Counted from the first letter of the stretch, positions 1 to 7,138 are shown. The stretch is DNA of 14,261 bases from BRH-c25 sp029553855 (GCA_035375865.1 DAOSQO010000054.1:1-14261), one strand, 5' to 3'. Numbers and translations: made by a program. The notes: a model not told the origin generated them from the sequence alone.

Positions 1-1
1 A

Positions 2-670
2 ATATTCACAAAATTAGGGAAGGAAATCGCGATAGCCGCAAAAGCCGGCGGCGATCCGGCCTCCAACAGCAAACTTGCAGATGCAATAGCAAAAGCCAGG
101 TCCAATAATATGCCTAGTGATACTATACAAAGGGCAATCAAGAAAGGTTCGGGAGAGATGGGAGGAGTAGATTATGAAGAAATAATCTATGAGGGCTATG
201 CTCCCGGAGGAGTGGCAGTTATTGTAACGGCCCTTACCGAGAACAGAAATAGGACAGCAGGAGACGTACGGCATATATTTGACAGAAATGGCGGCAGTCT
301 GGGAGTATCGGGAGCCGTAAGCTGGATGTTTGACAAAAAGGGCGTGATCATTATTGAGAGGAACGAAGAAACTGATGAGGAAGAACTGATGATGAGCGCT
401 CTTGAGGCAGGGGCCGAAGACTTTGTTGCGGAAGAGGATTCCTTCGAAATAATCACGGCGCCTGAAAATTTTTCAGAAGTCAGAAGGAAGCTTGAAGAAC
501 AGGGAATACCTATGGCTTCGGCAGAAGTGACTATGGTACCGCAGAATTATGTTGAAGTAGCCGATGAAGAGGATGTTAAGAAGATAAACAAAATGATGGA
601 TATGTTCGATGACAATGACGATGTGCAGGATGTTTACCATAACGCCGAACTGCCGGAGGGAGAAGAATAA
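2..670 (+). CDS. yebC: YebC/PmpR/TACO1-family protein, 5' end outside window
   Basis: The frame is open from base 2 to the TAA at 668-670 and gives 222 residues. Full-length members have about 240, so roughly 20 N-terminal residues lie upstream of the window. The visible start (IFTKLGKEIAIAAKAGG, then NSKLADAIAKAR and MPSDTIQRAIKKG) is the characteristic N-terminal helical domain of the family. EGYAPGGVAVIVTALTENRNRT and the acidic C-terminal part (QNYVEVADEEDVKKINKMMD) follow as expected. Family members were long called transcriptional regulators; newer work on YebC proteins and mitochondrial TACO1 points to a ribosome-associated role in relieving stalling at proline-rich stretches. It is often found beside ruvC, which agrees with the ruvCAB genes here, although an island of about 8 kb now separates them. 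The family is certain; the exact cellular role in this organism is not shown by the sequence. Confidence 0.95.
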   Translation: MFTKLGKEIAIAAKAGGDPASNSKLADAIAKARSNNMPSDTIQRAIKKGSGEMGGVDYEEIIYEGYAPGGVAVIVTALTENRNRTAGDVRHIFDRNGGSLGVSGAVSWMFDKKGVIIIERNEETDEEELMMSALEAGAEDFVAEEDSFEIITAPENFSEVRRKLEEQGIPMASAEVTMVPQNYVEVADEEDVKKINKMMDMFDDNDDVQDVYHNAELPEGEE

Positions 671-731
671 GCACTTAGGTTATAAGGCATTTAGAAATGC
701 GATTTTACTATGATATACATTTGATATAGAT

Positions 732-770
732 TTAGTAAAGGTGTATAGTGCCGCAGTTATGGCAGAACAT
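732..770 (-). pseudogene. Truncated start of a zinc-ribbon protein gene
   Basis: On the minus strand AAGGAGTG, a normal ribosome site, stands 8 bases before an ATG at 770-768. The first codons read M-F-C-H-N-C-G-T. The intact zinc-ribbon membrane gene at 6476 has the same arrangement: AAGGAGTG, a short spacer, then M-G-K-F-C-T-S-C-G-T. After the shared TGCGGCAC the similarity stops, and only I-H-L-Y and a stop follow, in A+T-rich sequence next to yebC. I read this as the first eight codons of a paralogue cut off at the island boundary near 747. The similarity is seen directly; truncation at a junction is inference. Confidence 0.45.
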
Positions 771-938
771 ATCTGTATCACTCCTTGTGTAGTGATTTTG
801 AGGTGCGGCGACTTTTTTCGCCGCTTTTTTAGCCTTTTTCTTTCGCTTCAGCTTGACGGTAACAAGAAGCAGCAGGAATAAACAGCCCCAAGGACAATCT
901 CCCTCCTTCATAGCTGCCCGCCATTTCATATCGCTCAT
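732..938 (-). CDS. Small lysine-rich membrane ORF at island edge, doubtful
   Basis: From the ATG at 938 this frame gives 68 residues. There is one hydrophobic stretch (GCLFLLLLVTV), then a very basic segment (KLKRKKKAKKAAKKVAAP), and finally MFCHNCGT with a CxxC pair. No good ribosome site precedes any of its N-terminal ATG codons. The frame runs into what looks like the start of a separate zinc-ribbon gene (770) and ends in sequence that probably lies beyond the island junction. It also contains a plus-strand terminator-like hairpin. It may be a remnant, a short membrane protein whose own stop was lost, or no gene at all. I do not recognise a family. Confidence 0.25.
   Translation of the reverse strand: MSDMKWRAAMKEGDCPWGCLFLLLLVTVKLKRKKKAKKAAKKVAAPQNHYTRSDTDMFCHNCGTIHLY
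805..830 (+). terminator. Intrinsic terminator candidate downstream of yebC
   Basis: A perfect 7-bp G+C-rich stem GCGGCGA / TCGCCGC (805-811 with 818-824) encloses a 6-base loop and is followed directly by six T residues (825-830). This is a plus-strand terminator shape, suited to stopping transcription that runs out of yebC into the island. It lies within a minus-strand open frame where it would encode an Ala/Lys-rich stretch, so the match may be partly a by-product of that composition. Confidence 0.5.
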
Positions 939-948
939 TTCAGTCGAG

Positions 949-993
949 TTATTCAACTGCAAATCCGTACACGATATCCGGCGGCAGCTTCAC
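949..993 (-). pseudogene. 3' remnant of a DUF4352-type lipoprotein gene
   Basis: The minus-strand frame ending in TAA at 949 finishes V-K-L-P-P-D-I-V-Y-G-F-A-V-E-stop. The intact lipoprotein gene that stops at 3014 finishes I-N-V-P-P-N-L-V-F-G-F-M-V-E-stop. Over these 45 bases I count about 31 identities including the shared stop. The similarity continues past the stop into the spacer: GAATAACTCGACTGAAATGA here, GAATAACCCGGCAGAAAGGA there. Upstream of 993 the frame no longer resembles a DUF4352 protein, and only 79 bases separate it from the end of the neighbouring large lipoprotein gene. This is best explained as the tail of a duplicated copy whose body has been deleted. Confidence 0.55.
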
Positions 994-1072
994 CCGGCGC
1001 GACTCCCGCATGGGGCTGTGATCACCAGCTTTTTCCCGTCGCAAAGCCTTTACCGCTACCGTCAAATTATTC

Positions 1073-2989
1073 TCACTTATGTGCGCTGATGCTCCCCCAG
1101 GCTTTATTGTTGAAGTCCAGCATTGTGGCGGAAAAGGATTGCCCATCCTGAGAGAAAGTAAAGTCAGCCCCCGCTATATTTGCCTTTCCTGTATCTCTTA
1201 CGAAATAGCTGCCGTTGATGTACTTGCTTTCCGTCTCGTCATTTGTGCAGACGATATTGTAATACGCTCCGTCGCCGAAATCCTTTTCATAGGTAATGAT
1301 GGTTGTTACATCAATATCAGCGCCTGTTTCCGTTACGGATAGAACGCCTGTGTATGTTCCCGAATAGTTGATTTTCTCGACTTCAGTCTTTATGGTAAAG
1401 GTTTTTTCTGTTTTGGTAAAAGGCTTCAGCTTTGCCGTCGCAGCCACTTTGCCCTTATCCAAGTCGTCGGCTGTTTTATAGAACTCCAGCTTCATTGGGA
1501 AGCCTGCCGTCTGATGAGCAAGCAGGGTAAAGGCGAACTTTCCGTTGGCTTTATCGTCAAGCTTTATCGTCCATGCCGATGCATCCGTATTGTCGGAGAG
1601 TGGAGCCAGCTTGACATAGCAGCCCGCCCATTGCGGGCTTTTTCCGGAAACCTCTTGTTCCTTGATTGTTATGGTGTATTTGCGGTTGAGAAGCGCTGCG
1701 AGTTCATTGAACTCCTTTTCCCGCTCGGTCAGGCTGTCCAGATACATATTCCGGCTCATGGTGTGGAATACAGCCTGCAGATACTCATACAGCTCGGCTT
1801 TATAGGTGTTGGAAATATTGACGCGGTCTTCTTCGGACGGCCACGGGTATTTTGACAGCTTTCCGTTTTTATCGTAAGCATCGATCCAGGATTCCCAGTC
1901 ACTTCCCGCAACTTCCCAATACTCGCGGGTATAGCGGTCTACCTCGGCAGTCATCATGTCCAGCGCTGCTTGCGGGTCTGATTTGTTCTCCTTGTACATC
2001 TTTTCAAAGAGCTTCAGCCAATCCCTGACTTTACGTTTGTTTTCGGGACGGCTGTAATATGCGTCGTACATATTTTTCGTGCTTTGATACTTGTTATCGA
2101 TGGCAAAGGTGCTGACCTCGGTCAGCGCAATATCAATCACGCCGACGCCAACATATGCCAGCTGGATTGGCTCCGTGGCAAGGTTTAACGCCAGATTCAG
2201 AACTGACTTCATGCCGCTTATGGAAGCTGCCTTGCTGTCCAGTCCGTTATTGTAGGCGTCAAAAGCAAACTGTGCGCACGAGGTGGTAACTCCCAGCATG
2301 GTCAGAGAATTGCCCAGTGGAGAGCTGATAAGGTCATCATATGCGCCGCCCAGAGTCAGCAGTGTGGGTACTGATGTGGCGGTGAAATATTCAAGCGTGC
2401 CGGTCGCTCCCAAAAACGAGCCGACGACATCCTCCTGCCACGAAGCACCCTGCGCGGCATAAGCCTTCAACACCGCCTCCGCCTGCACCGTGGTCATATA
2501 AGCGGCGTAGACATTTACATCCGAGATATACGCGCTGCGTTTGGTCGGATTGATTATCTTGAATACGCTGTAGGTGGAAAGATGATCGGTGATGATACGA
2601 ACCTCGTTGGCCTCGGTATCCACCGTGTAGAAAACATCCTCCCACTCTCCGGTCTGCTTATTGAGGTACTTGCCGCAGATCGAAAGGATTTCCTCATCTT
2701 CCTCGAGCCCTTTATCATCATACGGCAATGTTAATTCAATAGCGCCGCCGGGCTGTCCGGAGGACAGCTTAAAATCGTAAGCGTAGATTTCAACGTCGCT
2801 GTCGACTGGGGCGGGCTTCACCTTTTCAATCGCTATCTTGTCGCCTTCCTCCAGCAGGCATCCGAAATCCACCGATGCGTCTTTGGATGGTTCGCTCAGA
2901 TTAGATTTGGAAGAACACGCACTTAAGCTGCTTATAACTAAAACCACTGTAATCACAACAAGCAGTAGAGATATCAACCTTTTCATCAT
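1073..2989 (-). CDS. Large surface lipoprotein, function unknown
   Basis: The 638-residue product begins with a basic N-terminus, a hydrophobic stretch and a lipobox L-S-A-C with the lipidated Cys at residue 25, so it should be anchored on the outside of the membrane. The start is fixed by AAAGGAG about 9 bases before ATG-ATG. Residues about 65-145 form a beta-rich module ending DHLSTYSVFKI, a pattern common in clostridial surface proteins after a W-E core (GEWEDVF). Residues about 160-330 are Ala/Gly/Leu-rich helices; about 330-450 are charged helices (KRKVRDWLKLFEKMY, LTEREKEFNELAALL). The last 90 residues look beta-rich and could be a separate binding domain (YSGTYTGVLSVTETG). It starts 24 bases after the DUF4352 lipoprotein gene and is probably co-transcribed with it. 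I recognise no family for the whole protein and assign no activity. Confidence 0.85.
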   Translation of the reverse strand: MMKRLISLLLVVITVVLVISSLSACSSKSNLSEPSKDASVDFGCLLEEGDKIAIEKVKPAPVDSDVEIYAYDFKLSSGQPGGAIELTLPYDDKGLEEDEEILSICGKYLNKQTGEWEDVFYTVDTEANEVRIITDHLSTYSVFKIINPTKRSAYISDVNVYAAYMTTVQAEAVLKAYAAQGASWQEDVVGSFLGATGTLEYFTATSVPTLLTLGGAYDDLISSPLGNSLTMLGVTTSCAQFAFDAYNNGLDSKAASISGMKSVLNLALNLATEPIQLAYVGVGVIDIALTEVSTFAIDNKYQSTKNMYDAYYSRPENKRKVRDWLKLFEKMYKENKSDPQAALDMMTAEVDRYTREYWEVAGSDWESWIDAYDKNGKLSKYPWPSEEDRVNISNTYKAELYEYLQAVFHTMSRNMYLDSLTEREKEFNELAALLNRKYTITIKEQEVSGKSPQWAGCYVKLAPLSDNTDASAWTIKLDDKANGKFAFTLLAHQTAGFPMKLEFYKTADDLDKGKVAATAKLKPFTKTEKTFTIKTEVEKINYSGTYTGVLSVTETGADIDVTTIITYEKDFGDGAYYNIVCTNDETESKYINGSYFVRDTGKANIAGADFTFSQDGQSFSATMLDFNNKAWGSISAHK

Positions 2990-2993
2990 CGAA

Positions 2994-3058
2994 TATCGCT
3001 CCTTTCTGCCGGGTTATTCAACCATAAACCCGAACACAAGATTCGGTGGCACGTTGAT
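2994..3058 (-). repeat. Parent copy of the duplicated gene end and spacer
   Basis: These 65 bases cover the last 15 codons of the DUF4352 lipoprotein gene plus the spacer containing the ribosome site of the next gene. They align without gaps to 929-993 on the same strand, about 2 kb away. In the second copy the GGAG of the ribosome site has changed to TGAG, so the downstream copy has probably lost translation signals. Confidence 0.5.
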
Positions 3059-3604
3059 AAACTTGGAATAATAATGCATGGTGACTTCGTTTTTTTCGGC
3101 CTGTCGCTGATAGATCATCCAGCCGCCGGTGGATTCTCCCGGGGCAAGATCAACTCTTGACATATATCTTTCGTCCCTGTCCGCAACCTCCAGCATCACC
3201 TGTGAGTTGTCGTCGGAGGTCATATCGCAATCGTCACCTGTTGGGCCTTCTTCGTAAACAATATACAGAGCCTTTGTTTTCGGCGATTCTACCGTTTCAT
3301 CTGAGACATTCTTGAAGGTAAAGTAAACCTTCATATAGACAAAACCATCGCGGGCTTTTTCAAGCATGATGTCCGGGCCGACCGCCTCCACCTTGTCAAT
3401 CGTGATGGAAAGGCCGTTTGCCTCGGCCGCTTCACCGATACCATATACCTTAGATTCTTCCTTTTTTGTCTCGCCGGAGGTCGTGCTACTTGCCGCAGAC
3501 GGCGCAGGGTTATCTGGCGGCGATTTACTGCCGTTCTTTTCACCGCAAGCGGTGAAGGTGAGCATAAGTACCAATGATAAGAATATGATTAATGTCTTTT
3601 TCAT
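3014..3604 (-). CDS. DUF4352-type lipoprotein
   Basis: The product has 196 residues, with a signal peptide ending in a lipobox T-F-T-A-C (Cys20), a low-complexity Ser/Pro/Thr linker (about 21-52), and one beta-sandwich domain. The domain pattern is that of DUF4352: an early G-L-S-I-T-I-D-K-V strand, G-F-V-Y-M-K-V-Y-F-T-F-K-N-V-S-D in the middle, and L-A-P-G-E-S-T-G-G-W-M-I-Y near the end. These immunoglobulin-like domains occur on many Gram-positive secreted lipoproteins and have no known enzymatic activity; a binding or accessory role is usual inference. The ribosome site GGAGGT lies 6 bases before the ATG. It sits between the large coiled-coil gene (56 bases upstream) and the large lipoprotein gene. 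A decayed copy of its 3' end exists at 949-993. Confidence 0.85.
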   Translation of the reverse strand: MKKTLIIFLSLVLMLTFTACGEKNGSKSPPDNPAPSAASSTTSGETKKEESKVYGIGEAAEANGLSITIDKVEAVGPDIMLEKARDGFVYMKVYFTFKNVSDETVESPKTKALYIVYEEGPTGDDCDMTSDDNSQVMLEVADRDERYMSRVDLAPGESTGGWMIYQRQAEKNEVTMHYYSKFINVPPNLVFGFMVE

Positions 3605-3619
3605 AAAATTACCTCCATT

Positions 3620-3648
3620 TTTATATTTTTCTTAGTTACTGCCGTCAA
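3620..3648 (-). promoter_or_regulatory. Sigma-A-like promoter match before the DUF4352 gene
   Basis: On the minus strand TTGACG (3648-3643), a 17-base spacer and TATAAA (3625-3620) form a near-consensus housekeeping promoter in the spacer between two island genes. The expected transcription start (about 3613) would fall inside the GGAGGT ribosome site at 3616-3611, leaving a leader of about 8 bases. It may therefore be inactive, or give a transcript that is poorly translated. The sequence match is good; function is uncertain. Confidence 0.35.
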
Positions 3649-3660
3649 AACCGAAAACGG

Positions 3661-5556
3661 TTATTTATCTTTTTCAAATATCTTATCGTACATCGGATCC
3701 GCAGCTTCCTTGCCAAAGCCGACTTCTCCTACTTTTCCGGCAGCCTCGGCAGCCGTGTTCAGCAATCCGTCGCCCTTTACCATGTCTCCGTAGGCATCAC
3801 CCACCGCGCCGCTGCCAGCATTGACGGTTCCTTTCACAAAGCCCTCCATTGTCGCGCGGGTCAGGTCTTCGCCATCGTTGACAGCCTCCGCAATTTCGCC
3901 TGCCACCGTACCTCCGAAAGTAACAGCCGCCTTGCCGATACCTGAATCCATAACGGTACCCGCCGCCTCGGTGCCGCCTTTGATAGCGCCTTCTATCACG
4001 GCGCCCGTATTAAGTCCCTTTTCCGCCACGGTAGAGCCAATATTTTTAATCCCTTTATAGGTAGCGGACACAACCTTTCCTCCCGGAACTACCGCTTCGC
4101 CTGCCGCCATCGTGTAATCGGCAATATCCACGGTGGCTTCCAGAATATCGACGGCTGTATCGCGCCGCTGCGCGTAATCGTTCATTTTCTGACGGAAATC
4201 CTCGTCTCTTTCCATGCGGCGGCTCAACTCTTGTCTGATTTCATCCTCGCTTGCGCCGCTCATGCCGAGATCACTGGCAATGCGCTCAATCTTCTCCTTG
4301 CGGGTTCGCTCCTGCCGTTCGCGTTGCAAATCCTCCTCAAGCTGACGGCTCTCATCACTGCGCTCTTGGTTGCGCTGAGAATCCTCGCTGACATTTTGTC
4401 TGAACTGATCTTCGTCCTGCCGTATGGTTTGGGCATTATCCATGCGATGCTCCATCTGTTCGGAAAGCTCTTCGGGGGTATAGGTCGCGCCGCTGACAGG
4501 ATCGGTATAGGTGCCGTCTCCGTTATTGACAAAGGTGCGCCTTTGTCCGCTTACAGGGTCGGTTGTTTCAATATCTCCGTCGCCGTCAAAGCGCAGCCAT
4601 CGGCTCGGACCGACGCCCACAGGTGCAGGAGCGGGCGCTCCGCCTGTCCCCACGGGCGCAGTCGGGATAAACCCGCCCGTATTGCCAAACAGGATGGACA
4701 GCAGAATCGCAAGGATGCTGATAGAAATGGTGGACAGCGGGTCGGCAGGGCTGTCAGAGCTTTTATCCTTATCCTTGCCAAAGATACCCGAAGGCGTTTT
4801 CCCCGATTCTTTCGCTTCCTCTTTATTCTCATCCTGCAGCGTCGCCCCGGTTTTCGCCAGCTTTACGCCGGCGACCCGAAAATTCACAATGACGGCCTGC
4901 ATTGGCGTGCCATCCCGGCTCAACCTGTCGCCATTAGCTGATAATACTAATGTCGTGGGGTCATCGGCTTCAATTTTACATCCGGCAGCATAAGAGGCCT
5001 CCGGCAAACGATAATGATTGCCATAATCTATGGACTCGACCAAATCTTCGCTGAAAGTACTGGGACCAGCTAAGTCATCCATTACGGAAAAATGGCCGCC
5101 TACATTATGGATAATCGCTTTTCCTTCCGTGGTACCAAACTGAATATTCTTCATCATATATTCACCGGATACCTCCGCTGTGACTGTTGATTCTATCAAA
5201 GTATATTGAACGGGACCATAGCTGATATCAAGTCGGTATTCGGGAATCACTTCCCCTCTTTTAATAACCAATGGTGCCCCACTTACCGGATGAAACCTTC
5301 TATTTTCCGCATTATTAAGAAAAGTGTCAAAAAGTATTACATGTGCTTCATAAGGCACAAGATAAATTTCGTCCAAGCGTTCCCAGAACTCCCAAAAGGA
5401 ATCCGTATCTCCACGCCTCATGCCCAGCGTGCTGACTGGGTCAACATAGCCCTTTGGCACTTCAGCGTCTGTCGCAAACGCTGTTATGGAAAAAAACAGT
5501 GCACAGCAGATAGTCGCAATTAAAATCGCGGAGAGTTTATTTCTTATCTTTTTCAT
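3661..5556 (-). CDS. Exported membrane-anchored coiled-coil protein, unknown family
   Basis: I start this gene at the ATG at 5556. It is preceded by AAGGAGG and overlaps the stop of the upstream gene as ATGA, so translation is probably coupled; a longer frame upstream only reads through that gene. The product has 631 residues. A signal peptide (1-28, ending A-F-A) is followed by an extracellular domain (about 29-240) of unknown fold and a charged linker. Next come a hydrophobic segment (274-297, LSTISISILAILLSILF) and a Pro/Gly/Ala linker (298-317). A short duplicated motif follows, DPVSG at 333 and 352 flanking NNGDGTYT, then a Glu/Arg/Gln-rich coiled coil (about 361-466) and a long Gly/Ala-rich amphipathic region (about 470-615). 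This layout suggests a surface or membrane-spanning scaffold. No catalytic motif is visible and I know no function for it. Confidence 0.85.
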   Translation of the reverse strand: MKKIRNKLSAILIATICCALFFSITAFATDAEVPKGYVDPVSTLGMRRGDTDSFWEFWERLDEIYLVPYEAHVILFDTFLNNAENRRFHPVSGAPLVIKRGEVIPEYRLDISYGPVQYTLIESTVTAEVSGEYMMKNIQFGTTEGKAIIHNVGGHFSVMDDLAGPSTFSEDLVESIDYGNHYRLPEASYAAGCKIEADDPTTLVLSANGDRLSRDGTPMQAVIVNFRVAGVKLAKTGATLQDENKEEAKESGKTPSGIFGKDKDKSSDSPADPLSTISISILAILLSILFGNTGGFIPTAPVGTGGAPAPAPVGVGPSRWLRFDGDGDIETTDPVSGQRRTFVNNGDGTYTDPVSGATYTPEELSEQMEHRMDNAQTIRQDEDQFRQNVSEDSQRNQERSDESRQLEEDLQRERQERTRKEKIERIASDLGMSGASEDEIRQELSRRMERDEDFRQKMNDYAQRRDTAVDILEATVDIADYTMAAGEAVVPGGKVVSATYKGIKNIGSTVAEKGLNTGAVIEGAIKGGTEAAGTVMDSGIGKAAVTFGGTVAGEIAEAVNDGEDLTRATMEGFVKGTVNAGSGAVGDAYGDMVKGDGLLNTAAEAAGKVGEVGFGKEAADPMYDKIFEKDK

Positions 5557-6476
5557 GCCGCAGCCACCTCCTTTTTGCCTTTCGAGACAATGACGAATAT
5601 CAAAGCAGCAATCAGCAGCAGTGCCCCCAGCCATACACACCAACGAAGTCCCATGGTCGACAGCGTCACGCCAAGGGCAAACCCCAGCGTCATGCCGCTT
5701 ATGCACCGCGTGACCCCTACGTAGGACGGCGTTCTTCCCTTGGAGAGGCTGTTTGCAGCCGAAAAGGCAAGCCCCCACAAAAACCCGCCTTGTCTGCCGA
5801 GGTTTTGCAGCAGCATTACAAAGGCGATAATGCCCACCATGCTGTTTTGTAACGACTGGGTGTTGTTCATAAAAGCATAAAGCAGTAGGGAAACGCCTAC
5901 TCCGCCCAACAATGGGGCAACAGCGGTTATGCTCTTAACGGCAAGCCCGCCGAAAAAGTCCTTGATACCGCCGACAATCCCCGAAAACGGCGCTTTTTTC
6001 TGAAACAGCGGCACAATGGCAGCGTTCAGAAAGGCGGCGATTACCACCTTGCCGAGAATGCCCCCCGCCGCGCCGAGAACGCCGCCGAACATCCCGCCCT
6101 GTGCAAAGGTAAGGAAGCTGAGAATGCGTACCGGAAGCGGATTTATTCCGAAAGAACCCAGCAGCGCAAGCACCAGCCAGACAAGCCCCAACACAACAGT
6201 GGGGAGCATCTGTTTGGGATTTTTCAGCACCGTCAGCGACTGATGTATAAATGCTATGATGAATTTTCCCGCACCCATCGGACTGTGCTGTGAAGCATCA
6301 TCCGAAGCCCGGTCTGTCGACGGTTTATTCCTTGCACTGTTCATTGTTTTCGGAATTTTTTGCTCGGTTTTTGCGGCCTCCGGCTGCTCCGTACTTATTT
6401 GCGCAGATTCAGTGCTTTGAAAAGTATTTGCTCCCTCATCCAGAGTCGTGCCGCAGCTTGTGCAGAATTTACCCAT
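5553..6476 (-). CDS. Polytopic membrane protein with half zinc ribbon
   Basis: The start is the ATG at 6476, preceded by AAGGAGTG; a longer frame upstream lacks such a site. The 307-residue product opens with M-G-K-F-C-T-S-C-G-T-T-L-D-E-G-A-N, the usual first half of a small zinc ribbon at the N-terminus of Firmicute membrane proteins. The second CxxC that should follow is missing: T-F-Q-S-T-E replaces F-C-x-x-C-G. A polar linker leads to about seven or eight transmembrane helices from residue about 90 onward, rich in Gly, Ala and Leu, and a short basic tail (SKGKKEVAAA). It lies 42 bases downstream of the PH-like gene and overlaps the next gene by 4 bases. The membrane location is clear; transport or sensing is possible but unsupported. 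Confidence 0.85.
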   Translation of the reverse strand: MGKFCTSCGTTLDEGANTFQSTESAQISTEQPEAAKTEQKIPKTMNSARNKPSTDRASDDASQHSPMGAGKFIIAFIHQSLTVLKNPKQMLPTVVLGLVWLVLALLGSFGINPLPVRILSFLTFAQGGMFGGVLGAAGGILGKVVIAAFLNAAIVPLFQKKAPFSGIVGGIKDFFGGLAVKSITAVAPLLGGVGVSLLLYAFMNNTQSLQNSMVGIIAFVMLLQNLGRQGGFLWGLAFSAANSLSKGRTPSYVGVTRCISGMTLGFALGVTLSTMGLRWCVWLGALLLIAALIFVIVSKGKKEVAAA

Positions 6477-6518
6477 AATACTCACTCCTTCTTTCACTAA
6501 TCACGCGCTTTTGGTGCA

Positions 6519-7037
6519 TTACCAATCAGATATTTCAGCTTTCACGCCGGTTTCATGCCATAGTTTGCGTTTAATTTCTGCGACGGCCTGTTCATCGGTG
6601 AGACCGTGCAACAGTTTTACGCGCATTTTCTGTTCTCTGTTACCAAATTCAAGGGTGATATTTGCCCGGTCAACCTTGATAGCATTCAGCCGCACTCCAT
6701 GCAGCCCATCAAAGCCCCATCTGAAAACTTCGTCTCCTAACAAAATACCGAAAGTAGAAACGATGGTTTCCTCCGTATATATTTCATGTCCATCTTGCCC
6801 TTTGGCAATGATAGCCGATGGTACAGTAAGTATGCGATTCTCACAAATAAGCCTCGCATTACAAAGCTGACTCCATTGTTTGATAAGGAAAAACAATAGA
6901 AAAGTGCTGACCACTCCCATTGTAATAACAGCCTCCAAAATGACTGAGATCGCAAACCACAACGTCAGCAGGGTGCCACCGACAAAAAGTACAGAAAAAA
7001 TAACGAGTCTTTTTTGGATAGATTTCACCGTCGCCAT
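6519..7037 (-). CDS. Two-helix membrane protein with PH-like domain
   Basis: A ribosome site AAAGGAA lies just before adjacent GTG and ATG codons; I use the ATG at 7037, giving 172 residues. Two hydrophobic segments at about 11-31 and 34-54 form a hairpin in the membrane. The rest (about 60-172) is an alternating beta-strand domain ending in a helix (DEQAVAEIKRKLWHE), much like the bacterial PH-like (bPH/YdbT-type) cytoplasmic domains that follow paired helices in other small membrane proteins. Its assignment rests on layout and strand pattern, not on a diagnostic motif. It is the first gene of the five-gene set, about 70 bases after the terminator of the regulator gene, so a promoter should lie at 7040-7105. 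I see no convincing -35/-10 pair there. Confidence 0.75.
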   Translation of the reverse strand: MATVKSIQKRLVIFSVLFVGGTLLTLWFAISVILEAVITMGVVSTFLLFFLIKQWSQLCNARLICENRILTVPSAIIAKGQDGHEIYTEETIVSTFGILLGDEVFRWGFDGLHGVRLNAIKVDRANITLEFGNREQKMRVKLLHGLTDEQAVAEIKRKLWHETGVKAEISDW

Positions 7038-7106
7038 CACTTCCTTTCACAATAAAAGATAGAGAAAAACGCTTCTGCTGTCATTACCCAAAAGGATTAA
7101 TTTATG

Positions 7107-7138
7107 AAAAAAGCCTCTAATCCTTTCGGATTAGAGGC
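7107..7138 (-). terminator. Intrinsic terminator of the LuxR-type regulator gene
   Basis: On the minus strand an 11-bp perfect stem, GCCTCTAATCC (7138-7128) with GGATTAGAGGC (7123-7113), encloses a GAAA tetraloop and is followed directly by six T residues (7112-7107). It lies about 30 bases after the stop of the regulator gene. The regulator is therefore probably a single-gene transcript, separate from the five-gene set that follows. Confidence 0.9.

Noticed and set aside
687..700. GCATTT-AG-AAATGC hairpin after yebC considered as a terminator
   Set aside because: The loop is too small, the stem A+T-rich and no T-run follows; the hairpin at 805-830 is a far better candidate.
1017..1036. GCTG...CAGC followed by T5 on the plus strand, considered as a terminator
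   Set aside because: The stem has only four base pairs with a 7-base loop, and no plus-strand gene ends nearby.
4231..4993. Long plus-strand open frames opposite the coiled-coil gene
   Set aside because: They are mirror frames of a G+C-rich minus-strand gene, lack ribosome sites and have biased, low-complexity composition.
5557..5778. Extended N-terminus for the exported coiled-coil protein
   Set aside because: The extra 74 residues are read out of frame through the end of the zinc-ribbon gene. The ATG at 5556 has the ribosome site and starts a clear signal peptide.
7091..7123. Alternative pairing of AAAGGATTA with TAATCCTTT on the minus strand, considered as an antiterminator
   Set aside because: The competing arm lies downstream of the terminator stem and T-run, so it would be made too late to prevent termination.
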